A stretch of 64,000 nt of DNA from Labia minor (lineage: Eukaryota > Arthropoda > Insecta > Dermaptera > Spongiphoridae). Both the position numbers and the translations under genes were made by a program. This document shows, piece by piece, positions 13,616-25,584 of this stretch. The notes beneath the pieces were generated by a model. It did not search any database. It saw only the letters and a list, made by a program, of their open reading frames with translations, and was not told the DNA's origin. The stretch lies in contig OY720348.1 in the NCBI GenBank assembly GCA_963082975.1, positions 17,041,146 through 17,105,145 on the forward strand, in the 5' to 3' direction. Position 1 is the first letter of the stretch. Every line of letters begins with the position of its first letter.

Positions 13616-14450
13616 AAATAAAAGAAAGAAGATGAATTTAGTTTTCAAATTATCATTTTTCTTTTTTTTTTCAAAATTTAACAAAATAATTATAAATGCT
13701 TAAGAAATTAAATTCTTCTTTATTAAAATAAAAAAAAGGCATTTTATTATTAGATTTACCACCTGATCTCTTTTAAAAAGAACATATTTTCTTTTTTAGT
13801 AAAATAAATTTTGGTTCTTTCCTTTTCTATTTTTTTCCATGGATGAAATTGGAAAAGATTTCAAAATGATGTGAAATTGAAAACTTCATTCAATTGATTG
13901 CGTTTAAAAACGTTGCTGTGGTTGACCCCAAATGCTTTGATCAATTTTGTAATTTAGTGATTTCTAGAGAAAAACGTAAATAGTGATCAATTTAAAACCC
14001 TTTTTTGTTGTCTTAAATAAGTGAAATTTTTTCCAACCATATCTATCCAGATGGAATTATTAATAATTTGTGATTTTCTTTGCCATGCAATTTACTTTTC
14101 CTATTGTAAATTTTATATATTTAATAATATATCAAATATTGTAACGGGCGAAACTTATTTAATTAATTAATTTGTTTAATTTTAAGATAAATTGTTATTT
14201 TAAATTTGGGTGATTCTTCCACTGGGTTTGGCTCCTGTGAGATTCTGCCCTTCGGGGCAGCCCGGAACCATAGAGTGATTCTCAAAAATACGTTGACCGG
14301 CTCTCTTTCCCACCAAGAGTCGAGATCAGATCCATGCATTGTTAACATTTTAGTGCGATTATTTCTTTGTTCAAAACCAATCCTAACTCAAGTCAGAGTG
14401 GCTTATTTTGTATTATTTAACAAATCCTATTTTTTTGTATTTACATATAT
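11411..14450. other. Gene-free AT-rich stretch
   Basis: A possible hAT left end lies at 11785 (CAGTCGTTTCCTATCTGGG), but no matching right end or target duplication was found. A TA microsatellite lies near 13585-13615. At 14245-14260 a hairpin CTGCCC-TTCG-GGGCAG lies in an unusually GC-rich 130 bp patch (14205-14340). No gene recognised. Confidence 0.5.
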
Positions 14451-14713
14451 CAGTGGTTCCCAAACTTATTTGGCCAAGCGCCCCCTTGGAAATTAACTTT
14501 TATTTAATTTTAATAACAATTAAACAGAAAGATAAATGTACATATTTGCAAAATATTATAAATAAAGGTGTAAATTAGAAACATTGAAATTATGAAGGTA
14601 TCTATTTATTGATCTCAGAATAGAAAAGTAATATACAAGTAATTTTCCCTAAATACACCTGAGGCCATCATCGACCCCCTGGATCGCTCCAGCGCCCACT
14701 TTGGGAATCACTG
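14451..14713. mobile_element. hAT-type MITE
   Basis: The 263 bp element has inverted ends CAGTGGTTCCCAAACTT and CACTTTGGGAATCACTG, a pattern common in animal hAT elements. The flanking 8-mers (ACATATAT, GTATATAT) agree at six positions in low-complexity DNA, so the target duplication is only suggestive. Non-coding. Confidence 0.7.
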
Positions 14714-17029
14714 GTATATATAAATATATATTATCGTCAATATCTTAATTATTATCCAACTTATACAATTGGCTTCAAAGTGTGCCATTAATTTTTATCC
14801 AACTATTATATTAACTGCCCAACGTGTATTTATCAACTTTATTATATTGGCACCACAGACTTGGAACATGAATTATTATATCAACTGATTATAAAATATA
14901 TGTATCAGGTCAATATAGTGAAACCAAGGTCCAACGCCGGTTAAATAAAAGAAAATCACATTTTAACATGAAAAAAGTGGCTTGTATAAGTAGAAAAAAA
15001 TAGAGAAACTGAGAATGGTGAATGAACAATGATAAAATTTATATTTATTTACAATTATACTTTCTAAATTGTTTAATGTTATGTACTTAAAAAAATACCA
15101 AAATAAAGAATTATTATTTTCCATAATATGTCCTCTTATTTTTGTTCTTAGCAGTTAACATACATAATTATATATTTTGTATCAATAATGTAGAATAAAA
15201 TTTTATTTTATTATATTATTATATATAATTATCTTTATATATTTGAATAATAAACAATATTTCGAATTTTTATTATTTTTTTTTTATCTTATACAAAAAG
15301 TTTTTTTTATAGAAGTATTATAAATTGAATTGAAAGTTTAAATTGAATTATGTTATTTCATATATTTTACCTACATATAAATTTCAATAACAATAATAAT
15401 TATAGATATTACATATTCAGTTGTAATTTTTCTAAATTTATTAATAATTTACAATAGAAAAATAATTATACAAATATATATTAATTTATATAAATAGTTA
15501 TTTTTTAATATAGCACGAAAGGATAAAGAAAAAATGAAAGATAAATGAAAGATATTATCCAATATTAGAATCGAGATCGTTTGAAATTATTTTGTATTTT
15601 ATATTTTATAATATTACATAATTTATGTATTTTTTTTTTCATGTCAATTTTTTATCTAAGTATATTATTATAAAAGTTTAAAATAAAATGTTATTAAAAG
15701 TTTATATTTAACACATAAATTTAAATAATTTTTAAAAACAAAAGATTTTCTATTTTTCTATTGTAAATTTTAAATATTTAATAATAAAACAAATATATAT
15801 ATATATATATATATCAGGTCAATATAGTGGAACCAAGGTCCAACGCCCATGTCCAGGACATATTTTCAATTTGGAGGAAAATATTCTTCTTCAAGGCCCC
15901 GAATCATCATCACGCCATAATCACTCAATTCTAAAACATTTATGAATTAAATAATAAAATTAGAATGTGTGTTAAATTGATAAGTTAAAAAAATAAGATG
16001 AACAATTATTTAGAATTTAGGAAAGAAAATTATGAAAAGATTAACTTAACGACAATGAGAATAATTCATTCGCGAGTAGACAGGGTGTCGCCATCAGGAC
16101 TTCAAAGAAACCTTCGTACCAGCCAGGCAAAGAATATAAAGATATTAAATGGCAGCCGATATCAACAAAATCTGTCAAAATTCATTAATTAATATTTAAT
16201 TAAGGAGGCATCGTAAAATTATATAATGCTAGTAAAAATGAATCTACATTTCATAAAGAATAATTTCGTATAGGTTTTAACTATTCTTATCAGGAAATGT
16301 TAATTTAGTGTACTTCTTAAAGAAAGTAAAAATTAATTAAAAATTTCATTAGCATAAGCATAAAAATCAATTTTATTTAAAATCTGGCTAAAATTCTGTT
16401 GTATCTTTTACTTTAATGAAGTTTTTTATGAAATTTTGTCATAAATTTGTATAAAAGAAAAAACATTGAAAAGCTTTGTTTTTGTAAATCTCCAATGAAT
16501 ATAATATAAATATGAGTTCCAAATTTTGAACTAGTAAGAAGCGTTAGAGAGGTGGGTCCTCTCATGAGACATTCATTAATATGTGTCTCACTCGTGAATT
16601 TACGAGGTTTTGCATGTGAGAAAGTTGAGTGTAAAAGCATAATATTTCAATTTACCCCCCTTCGGGGGGTAAATTGAAATATATATAAGAGACTCTTAAT
16701 AGAGTCGGAATCTTATTAATCAGAGTCAAGATTTAATTTTTTTGCTTTTTAATGAATCTATGCTAGGTATTCTCCTTCATCCAAATAAAATGGATTTTTT
16801 TTTATAGAGGATTCAAGGAAAGGAACGGAATGGATTCAGAGGAGCCAAAGGGTTTGGACATGATTCCCCCAAGAGTGAGTAGGAAGGAGAAATCATGAGC
16901 TCACGTCAGGGCAGGGACGCCAATCCCTGAAGTAGACATCTTTTCTATTGCGAATGTAGAAAAGATTCTACCCGTTACCCGGGATGCTTATTAATTTTTA
17001 TTTTACCTTTTTATATGTTAACGATATTG
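14714..17029. other. Gene-free stretch with repeat fragments
   Basis: A segment beginning TATCAGGTCAATATAGTG and ending CCAAGGTCCAACGCC occurs at about 14904 and about 15811, so a dispersed repeat is present twice. A 19 bp-arm hairpin lies at 16642-16682. A GC-richer patch at 16800-16985 has no recognisable coding. Short frames at 15998-16192 (+) and 16413-16640 (-) match nothing I know and lack supporting signals. Confidence 0.45.
16642..16682. repeat. Perfect 19 bp-arm hairpin, TTC loop
   Basis: Arm 16642-16660 (ATATTTCAATTTACCCCCC) is exactly complementary to 16664-16682, with a 3-base TTC loop. The six G:C pairs beside the loop form a C-TTCG-G type cap. It could be an element end, a terminator-like or a cruciform-forming site; no function is shown. 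Confidence 0.9.
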
Positions 17030-17205
17030 GTTAAATGTAGCCTCATGGTTAGAGATGTCGTTCTGCTGACCTTGATATCGAGGGATCGAACCTCGCCAAC
17101 TGTAATTAGATTTTAAGAATTAATAATTATTATTTCAAATAAATACGAACGCTGGTAAAAATGGGCATATATCCCAAAGACCAATAAATAAATAAAATTT
17201 AAAAA
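17030..17205 (+). mobile_element. tRNA-derived SINE
   Basis: A-box-like TAGCCTCATGGTTAGAGA (about 17038) and B-box GGGATCGAACCTC (about 17082) have pol III promoter spacing. They are followed by an unrelated body and a tail of ATAA repeats (17184-17200). The ends of the tRNA-like part do not pair as an acceptor stem, so it is not a working tRNA gene. Confidence 0.6.
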
Positions 17206-18130
17206 ATAAAAATAAATTTAATCTATGAATTTGTAAACACAGTTATCAATTATTTCCATTTATTTAAAATTATTTAAAATAAAAAATGTTATAAAAAAAT
17301 TAATGTATGGTAAAATATAGTATATATATCTCTTATAATAATATCGTCAAACACAAATAATGAAATACTAATAAATAATTCTACCTTTTTTTAGATTATA
17401 TAATATTTGAATTGTAGAAATTGAAAATTGATTAAAGAATCAATCATATTTTCAATAAGTTGAATAAGAACTGAAAGAGAATTAATGATAAATTTGTCTA
17501 CAGCGACCTTACAAAACCTCAGAGTTAATATTTTTTGAAAAATTGAGATTGTTGAAAATTTAAATACAAATGGGTGTTGTACTTGTCAAATTTTATAAGT
17601 TTTGAACATATACCAATTTTAATGACTTTTGTTTCTATTTCCTTGTTGGAAAGAGAATAGACTAATAAATAAACAATTTCTTTGAGCAAATACTTTTTTG
17701 ATTTTATTTAACTTAATTTAATTCTTTCATATCATATATAGAAATACATATATAACTTATTTTAAAATTGTTTTCTTAAGGCGAGGTACAAAATCAGGCC
17801 CAAAATCAGAAACGTTTTTTTTATTCACCCATGTGTTTTGACAAAAAATCGTCTCTTGACTTTGTACCAAATTTAGATTGCGCTCTTTTTACCGACCGAC
17901 GAGAGTAAGGGAGGTATTTTCTTTCATTTTGTTTTTACTTGATTGGATTGTTTTTCGGGGACTCCTTATCTATTTATATTTTTTTACACTAGGTGGCTTT
18001 AGGTCCATTTTTGATAATTGTCAATTTTGACAGATACAAACCAATAAATAAATAATTTTAATTTATATTATACTAAAATATATTTTTTTTCTTATAAATG
18101 TTAATATCAGTTAATATGTATTTAAAACTT

Positions 18131-18734
18131 TGGTAATTATATTACAGACGGGCCCAACAAGGTGGGTGGTTGAAACTTACTTTGAGTGGTTCCTTGAATG
18201 ATTCTGAACAACTTTATATGCAACTTTTTTTTATGATCTCTTTTAGTTTAATTAATAAAAAGTAATTAATTTTTCAGTGTATTTCCCATATTTAGGTTGA
18301 CATTTTGACTGATTTAAACACATTTTCGGTTTTTTAAATTCGGTTTATTTTATTTTAGAAATAGTTACATTCATACATAAGTCATTAATAAAAATAATAA
18401 ATTTGTTTTTATATAAATAATAATATTGAGAAAGTGTTTAAATGACTTTAATATGAATAAAACTATTTCTAAAATAAAATAAACCGAATTTAAATAATCG
18501 AAAATGTGTTTAAATGACTTTAGTATCAATCTAACTATTTCTAAAATAAAATAAACCCAATTTAAAATACCGAAAATGTGTTTAAATGACTTTAATATGA
18601 ATAAACTTTATTAATTAAACTAAAAGAGATCATAAAAAAAGTTACATATAAAGTTGTTCAGAATCATTCAAGGAACCCCTCAAAGTAAGTTTCAACCACC
18701 CACCTTGTTGGGCCCGTCTGTAATATAATTACCA
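18131..18734. mobile_element. 604 bp foldback element with long inverted repeats
   Basis: The left end TGGTAATTATATTACAGACG and the right end are inverted copies. Homology continues inward for about 130 bp through CCCAACAAGGTGGGTGG, with further inverted blocks (CGGTTTATTTTATTTTAG) near the centre. AAACTT occurs on both sides (18125 and 18735) as a possible 6 bp target duplication. No reading frame. The superfamily is uncertain. Confidence 0.8.
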
Positions 18735-21331
18735 AAACTTTCAATAGTATAAATATAAACTCTCAACCTGAACAACAAAACACACAAATAAAAATTCGGT
18801 AGAATAATTGTATTTATTTGTAAGGTAACCATTTTTTGACATTTTTTTAGAGCAAATTGAAAAAATTTTGAAAAAAAGTACGAAATGTCCTAAATATTTC
18901 AAAAAACGGGACAGATATCAAAAAGGAGGACAGTTAGGAGGACACTTACAAAAGGAGGACAGAGCTTACAAATGGAGGACTGTCCTCCCACCTTATTTGT
19001 CATATTTTTGACATCTTTTTTTAGATATATAAAATAATTATTATATATAAAACTATTATATTTTATATTTTCATTTCATAGTTTTAAAGATAAATTATTA
19101 TTTTTTATTCTCAATAATTTAAATAAATACATTATAAAGCACTTTCTTATTATTATTTATATATATTTATTATGCAATTTTATTTTTAAGTTGTATGATA
19201 ATGTAAAACTAAGTATAATTAACCTTTGAATATATTAGTAATGGGAAAATCAGTTTTCCTTTGATTTAATGAATACATTTCTTATTTATATATTAAAGAT
19301 ACATTTATCTTATTTTAAGATATTTTTGATAAATTAAATAAATACGATTTGGTTTCTATTTTTCAAAACAAATAGTAATTAAATGGTTATAAATTAATTA
19401 TGCTCGTATAATCACTCATAAACTGCTAATTATATAATTTTTTTTAATTTAAATATTCTTCTTTTCCTTTAGTTTTATGTTACGATTATGTCTGAATAAA
19501 ATGAACAATTTAACTCCTGGAAACAATTTCATCAAAATCAACAATTTCTTTTAATTAAATTATTCTGACATTTTATTTTAAAACAAAATTGAATTAAAAT
19601 TTATTAAATCGCTAATCGAAACAAATATTCAGCAAAAATTAATATTTCTATAATAATGAACAAATAAATAAATAAATAAAAACTTTTGTTTATGATTTGC
19701 CTTCCAATCATTCCCAGTAGGGTCATTTCAAATTTTACTTGTGGAGAGGGCATACATATTTTTCTTAAAATTACAAAAAAAAAAAATTATAAAAAAAAAT
19801 ATATCTTTTAGTAACAAACTAGAATCTATTTATCATCATTTTTAATACTTTAATTAAAATATGATAAAAAATTTAAAAAAAAAATTCAGAAAAATTGAGA
19901 AGGACGTTTTTTAATTTTTATTCATTTTATTCATTATAAAATTTAAAAAGGATCAGATTCCTTGGGGGGTGGGGGTGGGCAAAAGCCCTCCTTACCCCCC
20001 CCCCCCCAAATGACTACACTTATCATACCCAATAAATTATTAATATATTATGTAAATAAAATATATAAAATTGAACAATATAATTTATTTTGAATTATTA
20101 ATCTATAAACAACAAATGATTTTTATTAATATAATAGTTTAATATTATATAATAATAAGGATTAATTTAAAATTCTATATGATTAAAAACAAATTATTAA
20201 ATTACATTTATTTATTAAATTTCAATTTTTTTGTCATAAATCATTATATATATATATGAAAATTTTAATTATATATTTTTTTTCAATAAAATTTAAAATT
20301 TTTATTTTTGGTAATATCTAATCTCTTATTATTTTTTTTTATCTAATTTATATATAATCTTTCCTGTGCAAATAAAAAAAATGGTTCCGACATACTTTGA
20401 TATACCTTCATATTTATTTTTCTTATCATATATACAAAAAAAAAAAAGAATCGGAAAAACTTATTATAATCATAATTTTCTATTAATTTACATATTGTCA
20501 TGAAAAAGATCAATAAATCAGATATATATTTTTTTAATCACTTGTTAATTAATTCATTTGAATATACATTATTTGTTTTCCGAATGTCTACATTCGATAT
20601 GATTATTTTGAAGAGGGTTTTTTTTGATTTATAAAATTTTAAATACTATTAAAATAAAAACTGTTTCACAATAAATTGAAATAATGTTTAATTTTTAACA
20701 ATATTTAAAAATATACAATTTATAAGATGGATATAATAGACATACATTTATTATACAAAACTTATTCTCTTATTTATTAATGATACAAAGTATATGCCAT
20801 AAATATTTCAATTTATATATTAAGATAAGAGAAAAAAAAAATATATATTATATATATAGTAACTAGAACACCGAGCTATGGCTCGACCCTTTAAAAATAT
20901 TGATATACAATTCTTATTACAATTATTAAATGTTAGATCATTGCATCAATCTGATTAAAATGAATGGAACTTGTGTGTGTGGGATCCTTAATAATAATAA
21001 ATAATAGTAATATATATTAAATAATATTTTAGTGAAAAAATATTATTAATTTATTTCGAAATTAAATAAAATATTTTAAATATAAAAAAATATTAATACA
21101 ATATCAATTAAAAAAAAGAATGGAAAAAGGCAAATTCCAATATGGATGACGTCATTTGTGACATCATATAAATTTAAATTAAGAAGAAACTAATTAAGAT
21201 GATTTTTCTCCAGACTGAAACCAATACAGATCGATTTATATTTATAAATATTATCTATGGTGTGAATTTCAAAAAAATACTTAGAGCGGTTTAATATCTC
21301 AAAAATATACAAATCTATATATATAAGATAT
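18735..21331. other. Gene-free stretch with small repeats
   Basis: GGAGGACA is repeated several times between 18925 and 19000. A G-rich run (19964-19980) is followed by 13 C residues (19995-20007). From about 20862 to 21000 a fragment of the 1.6 kb repeat lies in inverted orientation. From about 21120 to 21300 is a copy of the TGACGTCA-bearing repeat (perfect site at 21147). No gene seen. Confidence 0.55.
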
Positions 21332-23105
21332 ATCTTATCTTATTATGCTAGCTAAAATTGTATATATCTATCTATTTATCTATCTATATATATTGGTTCT
21401 CAAAAACCGCTCTAACGATTTTTTTCAAATTCACACTAGATATAGTATTTATAAAGAAAAATTAAGTTTTATTGATGATATCTCTTGAAACATTCAGCTT
21501 CATTATTAATTTCTTAATTGAAAATTATATATGGAAAACGTCAAAATTGGCATCCATTTTTATTTGTATTAATATTTTTTTTTATTTAAAATATTTTAAA
21601 ATTTATTATTTAATTTCGAAATAAAATTAAAAATATTTATTTTTAATAAAATATATATAGATATTTATTAATCTCTCTCAAAAAAAAAAATAAATAAAAA
21701 ACATCAAATACTGCTAAGACAGTAAAAAAATGACAATTTTTTATCTAAATATATATAGTACAGAGGCTAGAGAGATGTTTTAACGAGTGGATTTCGTCGG
21801 TTCGAAACTCGCCGGGTGAATCGTTATTTAAAAATGAAAATAATGATTTTGTTATTTTTTTTTCTTTTTATCTATTGTTTACTTTTTAATAAATTACTAT
21901 TCTATATTTATTTATTCATTGTTCTTTTATTAATTAAGTTTTAGATAGTTTTATAATTTTTAATATTTTTTCAATAAAATATTATTTAATATATTTATTA
22001 ATATTATTTTATTTATTATTATTGAGTACCCGAAGTTCCATTCATTTTAATCAGATTGATGCAATGATGCAACAGTTAATAATTGTAATATTGTAATAAA
22101 TTTCTATCTTGAAAATTGTTACATATTATTCAGGATATTTTAAAAACAATTTCTTTCTTTAATAAATATTCATTTTTTCTATAAGTCAGATATATTTCCA
22201 AATATTAAATAATTTTTGAAGTGAAAACTTCTTTAGCGGCGTTGAGCACTTTTGCGGGATGGGGAAAAAGTATAGAACTCGCGTGATCGTGACCAACACC
22301 ATGAAGCTAGCACATTACGTCTGCTTTCAAATTTCTTATAACAGAGCGCGAAATTTGAATTGTCATTAGAACTGTTTTATAAATTATCTCTAACATATAA
22401 ATATATATGTATTATGTAAAGTTCATTTCATATATACATATATAATCAAAATTATACGAAATGAACTTCACATAAAAAATATATATTTTATGTTAGAGAT
22501 AAGAATTATAAAACAGTTCGTATTGCAATATTTTAAACAAAGTTGTGTATATATATATATATATAAATATAAGTTACAAATTTGTTTAAAATATATGTTT
22601 AAAATAATATATAAGTTATATATATATATATATATACATGCATATGAAATTCATCTTTCTCGTGAAATAGCGCGAATTTCGTCTGTTTTAAAATTTCTTA
22701 CGCAGAAGTTTTCACTTCTGTCGGCCAGTCCCACGACTGCCAATTTTGCTTTTTTAATTCCGAAAAGCTGCAAAGCACGTTTTTTTGTCTTTAGTTTGTT
22801 TTATAACCACTTGGGGCGCTAAACAGTTTTTCAAAAAAACACTATAGAAAAAAAATATATGTACCTATATATTATATATTTATGTATTATTGAGGAGCAC
22901 AAGTTCATTAATTTTAATCAGATTGATGCAAATGTGTAACATTTAATAATTGTAATAAATAATTAAAGAATTGTGTATCAATATTTTTTAAAGGGTAGAG
23001 CGAGAGCTCGGTGTCCCAGGTATTAATATTACCAGCCAAATCCAATAATAATGAATCATTTTTTTTAACTTAAGTACCGAGCCGAGGCTCGGGGTCCCGG
23101 TACTA
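21332..23105 (+). repeat. 1.6 kb composite repeat, copy 2
   Basis: Collinear with 5988-7579. It differs by an extra AT-rich insertion of about 170 bp (about 21549-21710), a GCTAGCACATTACGT insertion near 22306, and a damaged A box, while the B box GGTTCGAAACTC (about 21799) is kept. The internal long hairpin is at 22369-22519 and the terminal hairpin at 23077-23092. It abuts an inverted terminal module across a TA run (23101-23118). Confidence 0.8.
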
Positions 23106-23118
23106 TATATATATATAT

Positions 23119-23203
23119 AGTACCTGGGCCAACAAGCCACCGCTCCGTCAATAAAAAGAATGATACCTTATTATCGGGCTTGGCTGGTAATATTAATACC
23201 TGA
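23119..23203 (+). repeat. Terminal module of the repeat family, inverted against copy 2
   Basis: About 85 bp starting GTACCTGGGCCAAC and ending GGTAATATTAATACCTG. This is the reverse complement of the last 90 bp of the 1.6 kb repeat with some divergence, so 23012-23203 forms a head-to-head inverted pair centred on TA repeats. Confidence 0.7.
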
Positions 23204-23373
23204 TTCACCGAAAGGACAAAAATAAAAAAAAATTGGTCATAAACATACACCCCTTAAACGTACGTATTAATGCACTGGAAGACAAAACAATGGCCTTAAA
23301 AAATGATTTATTTAGACATTTAGAGATAAAACTAACATTTCAGTTATGCTGATATTATGCTTTTCTTAGATCA

Positions 23374-23465
23374 TACCTGGTTTACCAAGCCGCCGCTCGG
23401 TCATTAAAAAAAAATTTCCTTATTATCGGGTTTGGCTGTTAATATTAATACCTGGTTAACCGAGT
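23374..23465 (+). repeat. Second copy of the terminal module
   Basis: ACCTGGTTTACCAAGCCGCC through TAATATTAATACCTGGTTAA, the same module and orientation as 23119-23203. A third lies at 25489-25584. Confidence 0.7.
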
Positions 23466-23479
23466 TATACTAAAAATAC

Positions 23480-23660
23480 TTTTTTCTATTAACAAAATGG
23501 ATGATTCGTGGAGATTGTAAAAATCTCCACCTGTGAAATTTGGTGTGAAAACATTACCTTCTCTTCCTGTCTGTCGAAAAAAAAATGTAATTTGTCGACA
23601 GCAGCGCCATCTAACAGTGATAAGAGTAAACACATAAGATTTCCGGAAGTCAAATTTGCG
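23480..23660 (-). repeat. TCTCCAC hairpin repeat fragment
   Basis: Contains GTGGAGATTGTAAAAATCTCCAC, given here as arms GTGGAGAT and ATCTCCAC, with a following GTGAAATTTGGTGTGAAAA segment. The reverse complement occurs at about 50140-50180, so this is a dispersed repeat. A weak related stretch lies at about 17885. Confidence 0.55.
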
Positions 23661-23698
23661 TGTCATCCACCTGCTTGCTATCTTAATATTTGGTTGTT

Positions 23699-23719
23699 AT
23701 TTTGATTGTAAATCAAAAT
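23699..23719. promoter_or_regulatory. Conserved palindrome upstream of C2H2 gene A
   Basis: Arms ATTTTGATT and AATCAAAAT around GTA, 94 bp before the start codon. The same palindrome is perfect before gene B (40899-40919) and shortened before gene C (44366-44380). Each is followed by the conserved stretch TATTACTTATTACCTAGTAT and an AT-rich TATA-like sequence. This suggests a shared operator-like binding site; no factor is known. Confidence 0.5.
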
Positions 23720-23812
23720 CCAAATTTAAAACGTTTATATCACAGACCATCTGGTTTATTACTTATTACCTAGTATATATTTTATAATTGATACTACATT
23801 AATCAATTCAAA

Positions 23813-25050
23813 ATGGATCTTTATTCCCAAGAAGACACAAAATATCCAATTTATATAGGTAATTTTTATTTCTGTTTTTTCATCTAAAGTAATGTTAATT
23901 GCCAATAAAATTATTTTTAATATTATTTATAATGATATTATTCCTTTAATTGAATTATATAATAGTTAGATATATAAAAATATAATGATTTAAAATAACG
24001 AAAACAATTCTTTTTTTAGGACCTCTATTTTCTTGTGTATATTGTCATATGAATTTTATAAGTGAGGAATTTTTATCTAAACATCTAAAAAAATGTTTTC
24101 ATAAAAAAATATTTTCCATTTTCAAAAAGGATGTAAAATTCAACAAGGATACAGAGAAATATTTGGACGAAAAATTTAAAGAAGAAACTGATTCAAACCA
24201 TACTGAGGACAATCGTTTTCAATGTAATCATTGTGAAAAGAAATTTAATCTGAACGGAAATTTAAAAACACATTTATTAATTCATACAGGAGAAAAACCT
24301 TTTGAATGTAATCATTGTGAAAAGAAATTTAATCTGAACGGAAATTTAAAAACACATTTATTAATTCATACAGGAGAAAAACCTTTTGAATGTAATCATT
24401 GTAAAAAGAAATTTAATCTGAAATCACATTTAAAAACACATTTATTAATTCATACAGGAGAAAAAGCTTTTGAATGTAATTATTGTAAAAAGAAATTTAA
24501 TGTGAAATCAAATTTAAATCAACATTTAGTAATTCATACAGGAGAAAAACATTTTGAATGTAATTATTGTGAAAAAAAATTTAATCGGAAATCATCTTTA
24601 AATAGACATTTACTAATTCATACAGGAGAAAAAGCTTTTGAATGTAATTATTGTCAAAAAAAATTTAATCTGAAATCACATTTAAATACACATTCATTAA
24701 TTCATACAGGAGAAAAACCTTTTGAATGTAATTATTGTGAAAAGAAATTTAATCAAAGCTCATCTTTAAATACACATTTATTAATTCATACAGGAGAAAA
24801 ACCTTTTGAATGTAATTATTGTGAAAAGAAATTTAATATGAAATCAAATTTAAAAACACATTTATTAATTCATACAGGAGAAAAACCTTTTGAATGTAAT
24901 TATTGTGAAAAGAAATTTAATCGGAAATTATCTTTAAATAGACATTTACTAATTCATACAGGAGAAAAAGCTTTTGAATGTAATTATTGTGAAAAGAAAT
25001 TTAATCAGAAATCAAATTTAATTAAACATTTATTAATACATAATGTTTGA
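23813..25050 (+). CDS. C2H2 zinc-finger protein A (10 fingers)
   Basis: Exon 1 is 23813-23858 and exon 2 is 24020-25050, joined across a 161 bp GT/AG intron, for 358 residues. Exon 1 encodes [15 protein letters not shown], and the same first exon stands before both paralogues, so translation starts there and not at the internal ATG at 24049. A divergent N-terminal finger-like unit (Cys-x2-Cys ... His-x4-Cys) and a Lys/Glu-rich spacer precede ten tandem classic fingers with HTGEKPF linkers. The fingers are almost identical apart from helix positions -1, 3 and 6, which contact DNA in this family, so a sequence-specific nuclear DNA-binding role is inferred. No KRAB, BTB or ZAD domain seen. AATAAA signals follow the stop within 100 bp. 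Confidence 0.88.
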
Positions 25051-25360
25051 AAAATGTGCTTAATAATAAAAACATTTTCTTTGCTTATATACTTTATAGC
25101 ACAAATTATAGTTTAAATCAATAAAAATCTGATTTATTTAACTTAATATTTATATTTACTATTTTATTTGTTCCATTAATAAATACGTTATTACTAATTA
25201 TCTATTCCATTTAAGAATCCTATCATTTTATTATTCATATTTTTATTTATTTATTATTTATTTATACAAATCTAAAATATGTCTATGATTCTTTCAATTT
25301 ACTAATCTATAATTGTAATTAAAAAAGAACCTTTAAAAAAATCCTTAATTTAATTCTTAC

Positions 25361-25500
25361 ACGAAAAAAGCATTCTGAATTTAATTTAATCACATTTAAA
25401 TTGTCATTTACTAATTCATACACGTAAAAAGTTTGTTTCAATGAAATTATTGTAAAAAGATAATTAATAATATTTAACATTTATTAATACATACCTTTTT
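25361..25500 (+). pseudogene. Decayed C2H2 finger remnant after gene A
   Basis: Nucleotide traces of finger modules (AAGCATTCTGAATTTAA, TTTACTAATTCATACACG, GAAATTATTGTAAAAAGA, TTTATTAATACAT) occur in order with broken frame. The same relic follows gene C at 47027-47160. This implies that the duplicated unit already carried a dead partial array downstream. Confidence 0.6.
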
Positions 25501-25584
25501 CACACAGCCACAGCTCGTTGATTAAAAAAAAACGATTCCTAATTATCGGGTTTGGCTGCTAATATCAATAACTGGTTCACCGAG
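25489..25584 (+). repeat. Third copy of the repeat-family terminal module
   Basis: CCACAGCTCGTTGATT through TAATTATCGGGTTTGGCTGC and ACTGGTTCACCGAG match 23374-23465. The element body is absent. Confidence 0.65.

Noticed and set aside
14163-14496. Paired open frames on opposite strands
   Set aside because: Span a repeat patch and a MITE end; no conserved motif or splice context.
15998-16640. Two short frames as possible small genes
   Set aside because: No similarity recognised, no promoter or splice signals, repeat-rich context.
17030-17110. Possible functional tRNA gene
   Set aside because: Pol III boxes are present but there is no paired acceptor stem, and a SINE-like body and A-rich tail follow. 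The same applies at 6252, 43303 and 54115.
24049-24051. Internal ATG as start of gene A (likewise 41196 and 44692 for B and C)
   Set aside because: A conserved first exon with matching phase and GT/AG intron precedes all three genes; the internal ATGs are not homologous (41196 and 44692 lie in the intron).
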